The translations under genes were made by a program, and so were the position numbers. This document shows positions 51,337-59,634 of a stretch of DNA of 64,000 nt, piece after piece; position 1 is the stretch's first letter; every line of letters starts with the position of its first letter. This stretch comes from UBA7488 sp964414185 (GTDB lineage: Bacteria > Pseudomonadota > Alphaproteobacteria > CAAHEQ01 > UBA3637). The stretch covers positions 1-64,000 of the forward strand of contig CAYPVK010000003.1 in NCBI GenBank assembly GCA_964414185.1. Reading direction: 5' to 3'. The notes under the pieces are model-generated. The model had not been told where the DNA came from. It saw only the letters and a program-made list of their open reading frames with translations, and did no database searches.

Positions 51337-51420
51337 GTTTTTTTATGGCTCCGGCGGTAGGGCTCGAACCTACGACCGATCGGTTAACAGCCGATTGCTC
51401 TACCACTGAGCTACGCCGGA
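51313..51420. repeat. 108-bp direct repeat, copy 2
   Basis: Identical to 48662-48769. Confidence 0.95.
51346..51420 (-). tRNA. tRNA-Asn (GTT), copy 2
   Basis: Sequence identical to copy 1. It lies 48 bases downstream of tRNA-Cys on the same strand and probably shares its promoter at 51565-51593, so this is likely the resident copy and 48695 the duplicate. Confidence 0.95.
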
Positions 51421-51468
51421 ACAAAACCGATCATTCTGAAACCCGTAAAGAGAGGAATTCCGTTCTTT

Positions 51469-51543
51469 TGGAGGCCGATGCCGGAATCGAACCGACATAA
51501 AAGGATTTGCAGTCCTCTGCATAAGCCATTCTGCCAATCGGCC
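51469..51543 (-). tRNA. tRNA-Cys (GCA)
   Basis: Acceptor GGCCGAT/ATCGGCC, anticodon loop CTGCAAA (anticodon GCA), T-loop TTCGATT, discriminator U as expected for tRNA-Cys, encoded CCA. Confidence 0.95.
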
Positions 51544-51564
51544 TTCGTTTCAGAAGCAGTTACT

Positions 51565-51593
51565 CTTTTACACAAAATTTAAAAATTCGTCAA
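51565..51593 (-). promoter_or_regulatory. Promoter of the tRNA-Cys/tRNA-Asn operon
   Basis: Minus strand TTGACG (51593-51588), 17-base spacer, TAAAAG (51570-51565). Confidence 0.7.
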
Positions 51594-51671
51594 GGGAAAA
51601 AATAAAAATGCTTGAAAATATTTTAAAACTGTAATAATCTAAGGTATTCGAAAAATGAAAGAGGATATGAA

Positions 51672-53033
51672 ATGATTAAGAAAATCACATACTTAACAGC
51701 TGTATTATGTACCGTTTCAACAATGGCTATGGCGGACACATTAAATGATGTTTTGTCATATACTTATGAAAATTCTTTAACCGTTACGGCGGAAAGAGCC
51801 GGTTTGAAGGCTAAAGATGAAGGTGTGGCAAAGGCCAAAGCGGGCTATCGTCCGACAGTGCAGGCAGCCGGCAGCATCGGGCGTGCTCATAATAATATAA
51901 CGTATGAAGGTTTGTTGGGAGATTACAAAGAAACGCAAACACCGCGTGAAGCTTCGATTTCATTTGTACAGCCTGTTTTTTCCGGCTTGACGACATATAA
52001 CAGTGTCCAGGCGGCTAAAAATCAAGTTCGATCGGGTCGATTCTCATTGAAAAATACAGAGCAGGTCACTTTATTGGATGCGGCGGCCGTTTATATGGAT
52101 GTGATTCGTGATAAAGATGTGTTGGATTTACAAATCAACAATGAAAAAGTTTTAAGCAGGCACTTGGAATCTTATAAAAAAAGATTTAATGCCGGCGAAT
52201 TGACACGAACGGATGTGGCTCAAGCGGAAGCGCGTTTGGCCGGCGCGACGGCGAATCGTATTGCCGCCGAAGGAAATTTGGAAGTGTCTAAGGCACAATT
52301 TTTCTCTGTCGTCGGTATTGAACCGAAAAATTTACAGGATGTTAGGGTTGAAGATTTGGAAATTATGTTGCCGAAATCCGTTGTCGAAGCAATAGATATG
52401 GCACTTAAGGAAAATCCGAAAGTTAAGGCGGCGCATTATGCCGAACAAGCCGCCATCAGTTCGGTCAATGCTCAAAAAGGTACGCTTGCCCCGTCCGTTG
52501 ATATTAAGGGGGCAGCCGGTAAGCAAAGAGAAAATTTAACGGTCGATGATACGGAATATTGGCAAATTACAGCTAATTTAACCGTCCCCATCTATCAGGC
52601 GGGTTATGAATATGCCTCTGTCCGCGAAGCTAAACAATTGGCAAACCAATATCGTATTTTATTGGCCAAAACGCGTCAGGATGTTCGTGCCGAAACAACG
52701 GCAGCGTGGGAACAATATACGGCGACAAAAGCTCAAATTTCCTCAATTAAATCACAAATTAAAGCTTCCAAAATCGCTTTGGACGGTGTGATTCGTGAAA
52801 TGAATGTCGGTTCCAGAACGGTTTTGGATGTGTTGGATGCCGAACAAGAGCATTTGGATAACCGAGTCAGTTTGACAAAAGTTCATCGTGATGAAATCGT
52901 ATCGGCTTTTTCATTATTGTCTGCCGTCGGCCAAATGAATCCGCGCGGATTGAATTTAGGCGTTGACACATACAACCCTGAAGTTTATTATGATACTATC
53001 CAAAGCAAGTGGATCGGATGGGGCATCGATTAA
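51672..53033 (+). CDS. tolC: TolC family outer-membrane channel protein
   Basis: Outer-membrane channel for type I secretion and drug efflux. Signal peptide (cleavage near MAMA, residue 21), then two OEP repeats with long helices (ENSLTVTAERAGLKAKDEGV; NVGSRTVLDVLDAEQEHLDNRVSL) and the beta-strand parts near YRPTVQAAGSIG. Length 453 is normal. Followed at 9 bases by popZ, the order also found in Caulobacter and relatives. No partner ABC or RND pump here. Confidence 0.93.
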   Translation: MIKKITYLTAVLCTVSTMAMADTLNDVLSYTYENSLTVTAERAGLKAKDEGVAKAKAGYRPTVQAAGSIGRAHNNITYEGLLGDYKETQTPREASISFVQPVFSGLTTYNSVQAAKNQVRSGRFSLKNTEQVTLLDAAAVYMDVIRDKDVLDLQINNEKVLSRHLESYKKRFNAGELTRTDVAQAEARLAGATANRIAAEGNLEVSKAQFFSVVGIEPKNLQDVRVEDLEIMLPKSVVEAIDMALKENPKVKAAHYAEQAAISSVNAQKGTLAPSVDIKGAAGKQRENLTVDDTEYWQITANLTVPIYQAGYEYASVREAKQLANQYRILLAKTRQDVRAETTAAWEQYTATKAQISSIKSQIKASKIALDGVIREMNVGSRTVLDVLDAEQEHLDNRVSLTKVHRDEIVSAFSLLSAVGQMNPRGLNLGVDTYNPEVYYDTIQSKWIGWGID

Positions 53034-53042
53034 GGGAAAAAC

Positions 53043-53456
53043 ATGCAGGAACAAGAATTATCGGTCAATGATATCTTAAATTCAATTAAACAGATATTGT
53101 CCGGCAAGATTGAAGATGAATTGGCACAAAAAAGCAAATCCGATAGTTTATCGAATTTGGTAAACAGCGATGAAAAACCTATCTTACAAAGGGATAGTAC
53201 GCCGGTTTTGTCCGATGAAGAAGATAATGACGATGATGTTTTTGTTTTGACACCCGCCATGCAAGTTGAAGTTGATCCGAATATGGCCGCTTTGATTGTT
53301 GAAAAGCCATCCGTGCAGGCTTCAACGTTTTCAACCGAACGGCCGCAGGAAATAATTATGCCCGCCGTTCAAAAATGGATTGATGAAAATTTGCCGCAAA
53401 TGGTTGAACGGATTGTATCCGAAGAAGTGCGCCGTATTTTTAACACACGAAAATGA
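53043..53456 (+). CDS. popZ: PopZ-like polar organizing protein (DUF2497)
   Basis: PopZ self-assembles into a polar condensate that tethers the chromosome origin and recruits cell-cycle kinases, including CckA partners. The 137 residues show the N-terminal binding helix LSVNDILNSIKQILSG (7-21), an acidic linker (about 57-66, DEEDNDDDV) and the conserved C-terminal assembly region PAVQKWIDENLPQMVERIVS (107-126) continuing to R131. The linker is shorter than in Caulobacter PopZ (177 aa). A terminator follows. Confidence 0.9.
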   Translation: MQEQELSVNDILNSIKQILSGKIEDELAQKSKSDSLSNLVNSDEKPILQRDSTPVLSDEEDNDDDVFVLTPAMQVEVDPNMAALIVEKPSVQASTFSTERPQEIIMPAVQKWIDENLPQMVERIVSEEVRRIFNTRK

Positions 53457-53483
53457 AGCGGCGGTGCATTTGAACAATCTGAT

Positions 53484-53511
53484 AAAAACGCTCGGTTAAG
53501 AGCGTTTTTTT
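53484..53511 (+). terminator. Terminator after popZ
   Basis: AAAAACGCTC/GAGCG stem with a seven-T tail; symmetrical enough to serve comF on the other strand. Confidence 0.85.
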
Positions 53512-53607
53512 GTGACATTTTTCAAGTTCATATATTGAATTCGATTTTAAATAAACTGATACTGATTTTATGTGTCAAAGTAAAATGAAAAAAATTGCGT
53601 TTGAAAC

Positions 53608-54333
53608 TTATGATTTTAAAACGCGTGCCAAAGTCAAATATGAAACTTTATTCGCACCGGCTTTTTTCAAGGCTTTTGCGCATTCATTCAAAGTTGCACC
53701 CGATGTCATAACGTCATCAATCAATAAAACGTGTTTGCCGACAATTTTAAGAGCATTTTTGACTTGGAATGCTTTTGATACATTTTGTTTACGTTCTGCC
53801 TTTTTCATATGTCCTTGGCTTTGGGTATGTTTTACCCTTAACAACACGCCGGTGGCAAAAGGTTTTTTTATACGGTCGGACAAAGCTTTTGCAAGCAGAG
53901 CAGATTGATTGTATTTTCGTTTCATCAATCTGAAACGATGTAACGGGACGGGAATCAAAATATCCGCTTCTTCAAATAAATCGCCGCCGGCCTGATAAAG
54001 CAGGTTTGTCAACAAAGTTGTGAGTTCAATATGGTCGGAATGTTTAAACGGCAAAATCAATTGTCTTGAAAAATCGTCATATTTAAAAGCGGCACGAGCT
54101 TTGTGGAAAACTTGTTTCTTGGTTAAGCACGCACCGCAAAATAATTCATCGGCAATTTGAAATTCAAAAGGTCGTCCGCATTTTTCACAATAAGGTTTTG
54201 AGATAAATCGGATGCGAGAAAAACATTCATTGCATAAGGTATCGGTATTTTGAACGCGTGTTTTGCAAATCGGGCATTGAGGCGGAAAAATAAAATTCAA
54301 TAAACCTTTAAAAGCATCCGAGAAAAAAGGCAT
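53608..54333 (-). CDS. comF: ComF family phosphoribosyltransferase-like protein
   Basis: A 241-residue protein. A zinc-binding N-terminus (CPICKTR, CNECFSRI, CEKCGRPF, CGACL) precedes a phosphoribosyltransferase fold with the PRPP loop LLIDDVMTSGAT. In transformable bacteria ComF assists DNA uptake at the inner membrane; in others its role is unclear. No other competence genes in the window. Convergent with popZ. Confidence 0.93.
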   Translation of the reverse strand: MPFFSDAFKGLLNFIFPPQCPICKTRVQNTDTLCNECFSRIRFISKPYCEKCGRPFEFQIADELFCGACLTKKQVFHKARAAFKYDDFSRQLILPFKHSDHIELTTLLTNLLYQAGGDLFEEADILIPVPLHRFRLMKRKYNQSALLAKALSDRIKKPFATGVLLRVKHTQSQGHMKKAERKQNVSKAFQVKNALKIVGKHVLLIDDVMTSGATLNECAKALKKAGANKVSYLTLARVLKS

Positions 54334-54431
54334 AGTGCATACTCATTTTTTTTGTCTTGTTTTTTTAACTTTTTATGGTATAAATATATAATCGCATTTT
54401 AAACGTATTTTCCCGTTGGAGCAACAAAAAA

Positions 54432-55187
54432 ATGAATGAACGTTACGGGCAAAACCCCCGATTTTTATTTTGTCATGATAATCCGGCACGCCCGATATCT
54501 GTCATATTTTTTTCGGGGTTGGGTTCAACCATTGAACGGCAACATGTTGAAGAATACCGTACTTTTTGCCACCTAAATGATGTCAGTTTTTTGGCCTTGG
54601 ATTTTACGGCTCATGCATATATGCATCAACGTACGGAACCTGACGATTTCGGGATGAATCATCGCTTAAATGATGCTTTAAATATTTTAAAAGATGAAAT
54701 AAAAAATAAACCTTTTGTCTTGGTCGGGTTTTCCATGGGCGGAAAATTAGCGTTGGATGTCGCTCAAAAATTAAAAAGTCAAACACAGGCTTTGATCGAG
54801 TTGGCTCCCGCCATTGAATTGGAACAGTATCGTTGGTATGATAATTTAAACTTAATGGTACGCCAAAAATTAGACTTGTTGCAGAAAAATGAACAAAAGC
54901 GTAATGCATTGGAAAGTTTATATGTTTTTTCCAAAATGTTGAAAGCCGTAAAGCCGCACTTATTGCTTAAGCAACCGGTTACCTACGACAAAAGAATGGA
55001 AATTATACACGGAATTTTGGATAAACATGTTCCGTATCGCAATTCTTTGATGTTTAAAAAAGATTATGCACCACATGCAAAAGTTGCTTTACTTACCAAT
55101 GAAACACATCATTTTTTGCAACCTTGCAGCCGTCAAATTGTTTTTAATACCCTTTCCGATACGCTTTGTATGGTAAGAGGGCGATGA
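54432..55187 (+). CDS. Alpha/beta hydrolase
   Basis: A 251-residue cytoplasmic hydrolase with the nucleophile elbow GFSMGG (Ser near residue 100), an upstream oxyanion strand VIFFSGLGSTIE, and a C-terminal His in ETHHFL; a candidate acid Asp lies near 205. The helical lid segment (about 130-190) is Leu/Lys-rich. Substrate unknown. Monocistronic, with TTGGAGC site; divergent from comF. Confidence 0.85.
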   Translation: MNERYGQNPRFLFCHDNPARPISVIFFSGLGSTIERQHVEEYRTFCHLNDVSFLALDFTAHAYMHQRTEPDDFGMNHRLNDALNILKDEIKNKPFVLVGFSMGGKLALDVAQKLKSQTQALIELAPAIELEQYRWYDNLNLMVRQKLDLLQKNEQKRNALESLYVFSKMLKAVKPHLLLKQPVTYDKRMEIIHGILDKHVPYRNSLMFKKDYAPHAKVALLTNETHHFLQPCSRQIVFNTLSDTLCMVRGR

Positions 55188-55331
55188 ACGGATTTTTCTT
55201 TGCATTGTGACAATAAAATATCAACCGATTAAAATTATAATGTCAGGAAATTTGATTTAAATTTTTTTTGATTGGAATCAACTCTTGCATTTTGGAAAAA
55301 AGAGTGTTATTTCATCTATGAATGAGGTGAA

Positions 55332-55793
55332 ATGATGAATAAAACTTATCAAAAAGCATTGTGTTTATTCTTTTTGTTATTGTTGACAAACGGGGTAGGG
55401 TATGTGGGTTCGACTTTTATGACACCCGATAATATGTTGTGGTATCAATATTTAAACAAGCCGATATTAACGCCGCCGGATATTGTTTTTCCGATTGTAT
55501 GGACAATTTTGTTCTTTTTGATGGCCTTTGCCGCTTTTATTGTTTGGAACAAAGCCAATCCTAAATATTTTACGTTGTCATTGATGGCCAATTTGGCTTG
55601 GAGTTTTAGTTTCTTTTATTTAAGAAATACTTTAGCTGCGCTTGTTATTATATTGATTTATTTGTTTTTATTATATATGTGTATTAAGGTTTTTTATAAG
55701 GTTTCAAAGACAGCAGCCTATTTAATGGTCCCGACATTTATTTGGTGTTTGTTTGCTTTGTATTTAAACGGTTACGTTGTTTTATTTAATTAG
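55332..55793 (+). CDS. tspO: TspO/MBR (peripheral benzodiazepine receptor-like) family protein
   Basis: Five-helix membrane protein that binds porphyrins and cholesterol-like ligands. The N-terminal WYQYLNKPILTPPD is the family signature (W-x-x-x-L-K-P-x-x-x-P-P), and NLAWSFSFFYLRN and the later helices match. Length 153 is typical. Start at 55332 (ATGATG) follows GAGGTG. An MFS gene follows 7 bases later, suggesting one operon. Confidence 0.92.
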   Translation: MMNKTYQKALCLFFLLLLTNGVGYVGSTFMTPDNMLWYQYLNKPILTPPDIVFPIVWTILFFLMAFAAFIVWNKANPKYFTLSLMANLAWSFSFFYLRNTLAALVIILIYLFLLYMCIKVFYKVSKTAAYLMVPTFIWCLFALYLNGYVVLFN

Positions 55794-55800
55794 GATTTTT

Positions 55801-57003
55801 ATGATCTCTCTTAAAATTGCCCCCAGATTTTTGATATTGGCCAGAGCACTTCGCATGGCGAATTTCTTATTACCCGTTTCAGCTCTCTTTTATGTCGATA
55901 AAGGAGCCACAATCGGTGATTTGTTCCTTATTCAAGGCATTTGGGCAGTCAGCATCTTTTTCCTTGAAATCCCGAGCGGTTACATCGGTGATATTATGTC
56001 ACGCAAAAGGGTTGTTGCCTTTTCGTTTTTTATGGCTGTGTTAGCTTTTGCAACGATAGCTTTGGGTTACGGATTTTGGGCACTTTTGGCGGCTGAATTA
56101 ATGCTCGGTTTTTCTTGGGCACTTTATTCGGGAACGGCGGAAGCTTACTATCACGATTTGTTGCAAGCGCGTTCAAAACAACATAAACTTCATAATAAGC
56201 TGGCAAAATTGGAATCGTATTCCATGATGTCATTGGCATTGTCAACTTTGGCAGGGGGCTTTTTATATGCTTGGTTCGGTACAAATTTTTGTGCTTGGTT
56301 GACGGCTGCATTTTGTTTTATCGGGTTTATTATAATTTGCCGTTTGCCTGATATTAAAGAAACACGGCGCGTTGTTGCGGCAGATATCAGTAAGTTTCAA
56401 GATATTTTAAACATTTCAAAATTCACGGTTAAACATCCTGAAATTAAATGGCTGATTTTATTCCCCGCTTTTTTCGGAGCGCTGACGTTTGTTTTGATGT
56501 GGGGATTGCAACCCGTTATGGTCGCTAAAGATATCCCGGTTTATGTGTTTGGTTTTGTTATGGGCTTTAATATGTTTTGTCGGACAGCATGGGCCCATTT
56601 TTCGGCTGTTTTGCTTGATAAAATTAAGCTGCGTAAAACGGCTCGCGTATTATTTTATACCTTATGTGTCGGTTCGGTTGCTTCTGTTGCCGTACTAAGT
56701 ATTTCGAATACGGCAGGGGTGTATTTAATGCTTGGATTGATGGCAATCGCAAGCGCTTCACAAATGGCAGTGGAAATTATAACGAATACGTTTATTCACC
56801 ATCGGATTAAATCGGATGAACGTTCGACCGTGTTGTCTGTCAAATCCATGATTTGTATGATGATGTCGGGTGTATTGATGATATCTTTAAAACCCATGAT
56901 TGACAGCATCGGCATGCAAGAAACTTTTGCCATTTGTGCGCTTATTTTAATCGGTACGTTTATTTCAATGAAAAAGCTTTTAAAGTTGCACATTAAAAAA
57001 TAA
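55801..57003 (+). CDS. Major facilitator superfamily transporter
   Basis: About 400 residues with twelve membrane segments. Motif A-like GYIGDIMSRKRV between helices 2 and 3, RAL..N in helix 1. Substrate unknown; the family of small-molecule exporters or multidrug proteins fits best. Start ATG 55801 has AGGA; an upstream in-frame ATG at 55777 would overlap tspO. Ends at the shared terminator 57035-57060. Confidence 0.87.
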   Translation: MISLKIAPRFLILARALRMANFLLPVSALFYVDKGATIGDLFLIQGIWAVSIFFLEIPSGYIGDIMSRKRVVAFSFFMAVLAFATIALGYGFWALLAAELMLGFSWALYSGTAEAYYHDLLQARSKQHKLHNKLAKLESYSMMSLALSTLAGGFLYAWFGTNFCAWLTAAFCFIGFIIICRLPDIKETRRVVAADISKFQDILNISKFTVKHPEIKWLILFPAFFGALTFVLMWGLQPVMVAKDIPVYVFGFVMGFNMFCRTAWAHFSAVLLDKIKLRKTARVLFYTLCVGSVASVAVLSISNTAGVYLMLGLMAIASASQMAVEIITNTFIHHRIKSDERSTVLSVKSMICMMMSGVLMISLKPMIDSIGMQETFAICALILIGTFISMKKLLKLHIKK

Positions 57004-57034
57004 TATTTTTGTTTGGCGGCATGTGTTAAAAACG

Positions 57035-57060
57035 AAAACAGCCCCGTTAAGGGCTGTTTT
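57035..57060. terminator. Bidirectional terminator between the MFS gene and tRNA-Ser
   Basis: AAAACAGCCC/GGGCTGTTTT stem; an A run on one side and T run on the other serve both directions. Confidence 0.85.
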
Positions 57061-57063
57061 AAA

Positions 57064-57153
57064 TGGCGGATGGGGTGAGATTCGAACTCACGGTGGAGTT
57101 GCCCCCACGCCGGTTTTCAAGACCGGAGCATTCAACCGCTCTGCCACCCATCC
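57064..57153 (-). tRNA. tRNA-Ser (TGA)
   Basis: 90 nt with the long variable arm typical of tRNA-Ser; acceptor GGATGGG, anticodon loop CTTGAAA (anticodon TGA), T-loop TTCGAAT, discriminator G, encoded CCA. Confidence 0.95.
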
Positions 57154-57198
57154 AATAGAGTGTGGGACTATCACAGCTGTCCCGAACTAACCGGCGTT

Positions 57199-57223
57199 AT
57201 TATTTGACCTTAAGTCAAATAAT
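57199..57223. promoter_or_regulatory. 10-bp inverted repeat between tRNA-Ser and the MltB-like gene
   Basis: ATTATTTGAC-CTTAA-GTCAAATAAT, perfect arms with a 5-base centre, lies in the 218-base region between divergent genes. It looks like an operator for a dimeric regulator; TTTGAC..GTCAAA resembles CRP/FNR-type sites loosely. The regulator is unknown. Confidence 0.4.
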
Positions 57224-57371
57224 TGTAACTTTACGTATTTTGTTTCATTTATATAAAACAAGAGCAGTTTTGATGAGTTGTATATTGCATGAAAAAAAAT
57301 AAAAAATCAAGTGATTTTTTAAAAAAAATAAGCTACTATCTAATCATCAAATGCTAAAAGGGTTTAGAAGT

Positions 57372-58571
57372 ATGAAATTAAAAACATTATTGCTTTGTTT
57401 TTTAATGATTTTTTTTGTAAACGCTGAAATTCGGGCTTCCGATTCGGGCGCCGATTTTGATGCATGGAAAAAACAATTGCGCACACAAGCCCTAAAGGAA
57501 GGTATTTCCAAAGAATTTTTGGATGAAATAATGCCGAAAATGACGCTTTTGCCCCATGTGGTTGAAGCGGATAAAAAGCAACCGGAATTTCAGCTGACTT
57601 TTTGGACTTATTTGGATAAAACCGTTACGCCGTTGCGCATTCAAAAAGGTAAAGAAATGATGCTTTTGCATCAAAAAACATTAAAAACTGCCGAAAAGAA
57701 ATACAATGTTCCCGCGAAATACATTGTTGCGTTTTGGGGATTGGAAACTAATTACGGTTCGCACAAAGGATCCGTTGAAACCTTAAATGCCTTAACGACT
57801 TTGGCTTATGATACGCGCAGGCGTACTTTTTTTACAAAGGAATTATTGGTGTTTTTGAAAATTTTGCAAAAGGAAAACTTATCAAATGTTAAAGGGTCTT
57901 GGGCCGGAGCCTTCGGCAATTTTCAATTTATGCCGACAACTTTTAAGGTTTATGCTGTAGACGGTGACGGCGACGGAAAAATTGATATTGTTAATTCTGT
58001 GCCCGATGCGATTTTTTCGGCCGCCAATTATTTGTCTGAAATGGGATGGAATCCGAATATTAAATGGGGCAGGGAAGTCAAATTGACACAACCCGTATCA
58101 TGGGATGAAGTGCATGATGTCAAACAAAAGACATTGAATGAGTGGGAAAAATTAGGTATTGTGCCCGCGAATGGAGCCCCTTGGCCGAAATCAATGTCGG
58201 GAACAAAGGCGGAAATTTTAATGCCGATGGGGATAAACGGACCTATTTTTTTGACGTATTCGAATTTTAACGTTATCATGCGGTGGAATCGTTCGGCTTT
58301 GTATGCTTTGGCGATCGGTTTGCTTTCCGATGCGGTGGAACAAGATAAAATGACAATCTGTGCCAAACGGCAAAATGATCCGCTTTCAATAAATGAAGTT
58401 AAAGAAATTCAAGAATTTTTAGCAAAAGAGGGTTATTATACCTCGGATATTGACGGGAATGTCGGTCGCGGTACGCAAGAAGCTTTACGCAAATATCAAA
58501 AAGACCATCAGTTGCCGCAAGACGGGTATGCCGACAAAGAAATACTTAAAAAAATGAAAGGAATAAAGTAA
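57372..58571 (+). CDS. Lytic murein transglycosylase (MltB-like) with peptidoglycan-binding domain
   Basis: Cleaves glycan strands in peptidoglycan, giving anhydro-muropeptides. Signal peptide (cleavage near RASD, about residue 24), SLT_2/MltB catalytic domain with the Glu in WGLETNYG and the FGNFQFMPTTF motif, and a C-terminal PG_binding_1 domain (about 335-395). A signal peptidase I-type cleavage site rather than a lipobox, so periplasmic. Start 57372 chosen (AAAGGGTTTAG site); the longer start at 57351 adds 7 residues. Starts the cell-wall cluster. Confidence 0.92.
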   Translation: MKLKTLLLCFLMIFFVNAEIRASDSGADFDAWKKQLRTQALKEGISKEFLDEIMPKMTLLPHVVEADKKQPEFQLTFWTYLDKTVTPLRIQKGKEMMLLHQKTLKTAEKKYNVPAKYIVAFWGLETNYGSHKGSVETLNALTTLAYDTRRRTFFTKELLVFLKILQKENLSNVKGSWAGAFGNFQFMPTTFKVYAVDGDGDGKIDIVNSVPDAIFSAANYLSEMGWNPNIKWGREVKLTQPVSWDEVHDVKQKTLNEWEKLGIVPANGAPWPKSMSGTKAEILMPMGINGPIFLTYSNFNVIMRWNRSALYALAIGLLSDAVEQDKMTICAKRQNDPLSINEVKEIQEFLAKEGYYTSDIDGNVGRGTQEALRKYQKDHQLPQDGYADKEILKKMKGIK

Positions 58572-59623
58572 TGTTTCATATGAGGCAACATTTTGTACCG
58601 ATAATGGCGGTGTGCCTGTTAGCGGCGGGATGTACGGATAACGGTTTTTTATTTCGGTCGTTCGGCGGTTATTCATCCGATTTGAAGGCAACTTATAAAA
58701 TCGGCGAATCTTATCAGATTAAGGGCAAATGGTATACGCCCGCCGAAGATTATTCTTATCATGAAAAAGGGGTTGCTTCTTGGTATCAAGAAGAAAACGG
58801 CAAATTAACGGCTAATGGCGAAAAGTATGATGAAAATGTTATGTCGGCTTCTCATAAAACATTGCCGTTGCCGTCTATTGTTCGCGTAACAAACTTGGAA
58901 AACGGCAATGTTGCTATCGTTCGCGTGAATGACCGCGGCCCTTTTGTCAATAACCGTTTGATTGATGTTTCACAAAAAGCGGCAGAACAATTGGAATTTA
59001 ATATGACGGGAACCACTTTGGTCAAAGTTGAAATTTTACCGGATGAAAGCAAACGATTAAAGGGTGAAATTTTAAAACGGAACGGCGGTCAGATGGAAGA
59101 AGAAAACATAAGCGGCGCATCTGTTTTGGCGGCTGACGTAACCGTTGAAGATTTATCAAACCAACCGATTTATCAACCGGATGAAACGGTAACGGAAGTT
59201 TATAAACCTTCCGATAACGATGAAGAATTTGAAGATTCTTATTTCGGAATTCCGAAATCAATTCATCAACCGCCCGAAACGGTTGTGGAACAAATGCCTT
59301 TAAAAGAAGAAAAAATGGTTAAAATGACCGAAGTTTCGACAAATGTCGATGATGACGATGTATCTGAAATTATGCCGTTAAAACGACCGGTCTCGGGACA
59401 TTATATCCAAGTCGGTGCCTTTTCAAATCCGGACAATGCAAATCGAGTAAAAGATGAACTTACTGAAATAAGTGATTCACAAATATACATAATTGAAAAG
59501 AATGGGTCAAAATTGCACCGTGTCAGAATCGGGCCGTTTGAATCTCGGGAAGAAGCGGTCGGATTGCTTGACAAATTATCCGAGAAAGGATATGGTGATT
59601 CCACAATCATTTTCGAACCATAG
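58571..59623 (+). CDS. rlpA: RlpA family septal lytic transglycosylase with SPOR domain
   Basis: Outer-membrane lipoprotein acting on denuded glycan at division septa. Lipobox LLAAGC (C21), double-psi beta-barrel with GVASWYQEENGKLTANGE and RVNDRGPF, and a C-terminal SPOR domain (about 275-350, HYIQVGAFSNPDNANRVKDEL). Between lies a variable, acidic linker. It overlaps the MltB-like gene by one base. The next gene is a D,D-carboxypeptidase, the usual alphaproteobacterial neighbour. Confidence 0.94.
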   Translation: MFHMRQHFVPIMAVCLLAAGCTDNGFLFRSFGGYSSDLKATYKIGESYQIKGKWYTPAEDYSYHEKGVASWYQEENGKLTANGEKYDENVMSASHKTLPLPSIVRVTNLENGNVAIVRVNDRGPFVNNRLIDVSQKAAEQLEFNMTGTTLVKVEILPDESKRLKGEILKRNGGQMEEENISGASVLAADVTVEDLSNQPIYQPDETVTEVYKPSDNDEEFEDSYFGIPKSIHQPPETVVEQMPLKEEKMVKMTEVSTNVDDDDVSEIMPLKRPVSGHYIQVGAFSNPDNANRVKDELTEISDSQIYIIEKNGSKLHRVRIGPFESREEAVGLLDKLSEKGYGDSTIIFEP

Positions 59624-59634
59624 AAAGGATTATC

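Noticed and set aside
51171..51500. Plus-strand frame of 109 codons across the tRNA region (PAVGLEPTTDRLTADCSTT)
   Set aside because: Translation of tRNA-Asn and its repeat; typical false gene.
53570..53908. Plus-strand frame of 112 codons opposite comF
   Set aside because: Antisense to the conserved phosphoribosyltransferase region of comF.
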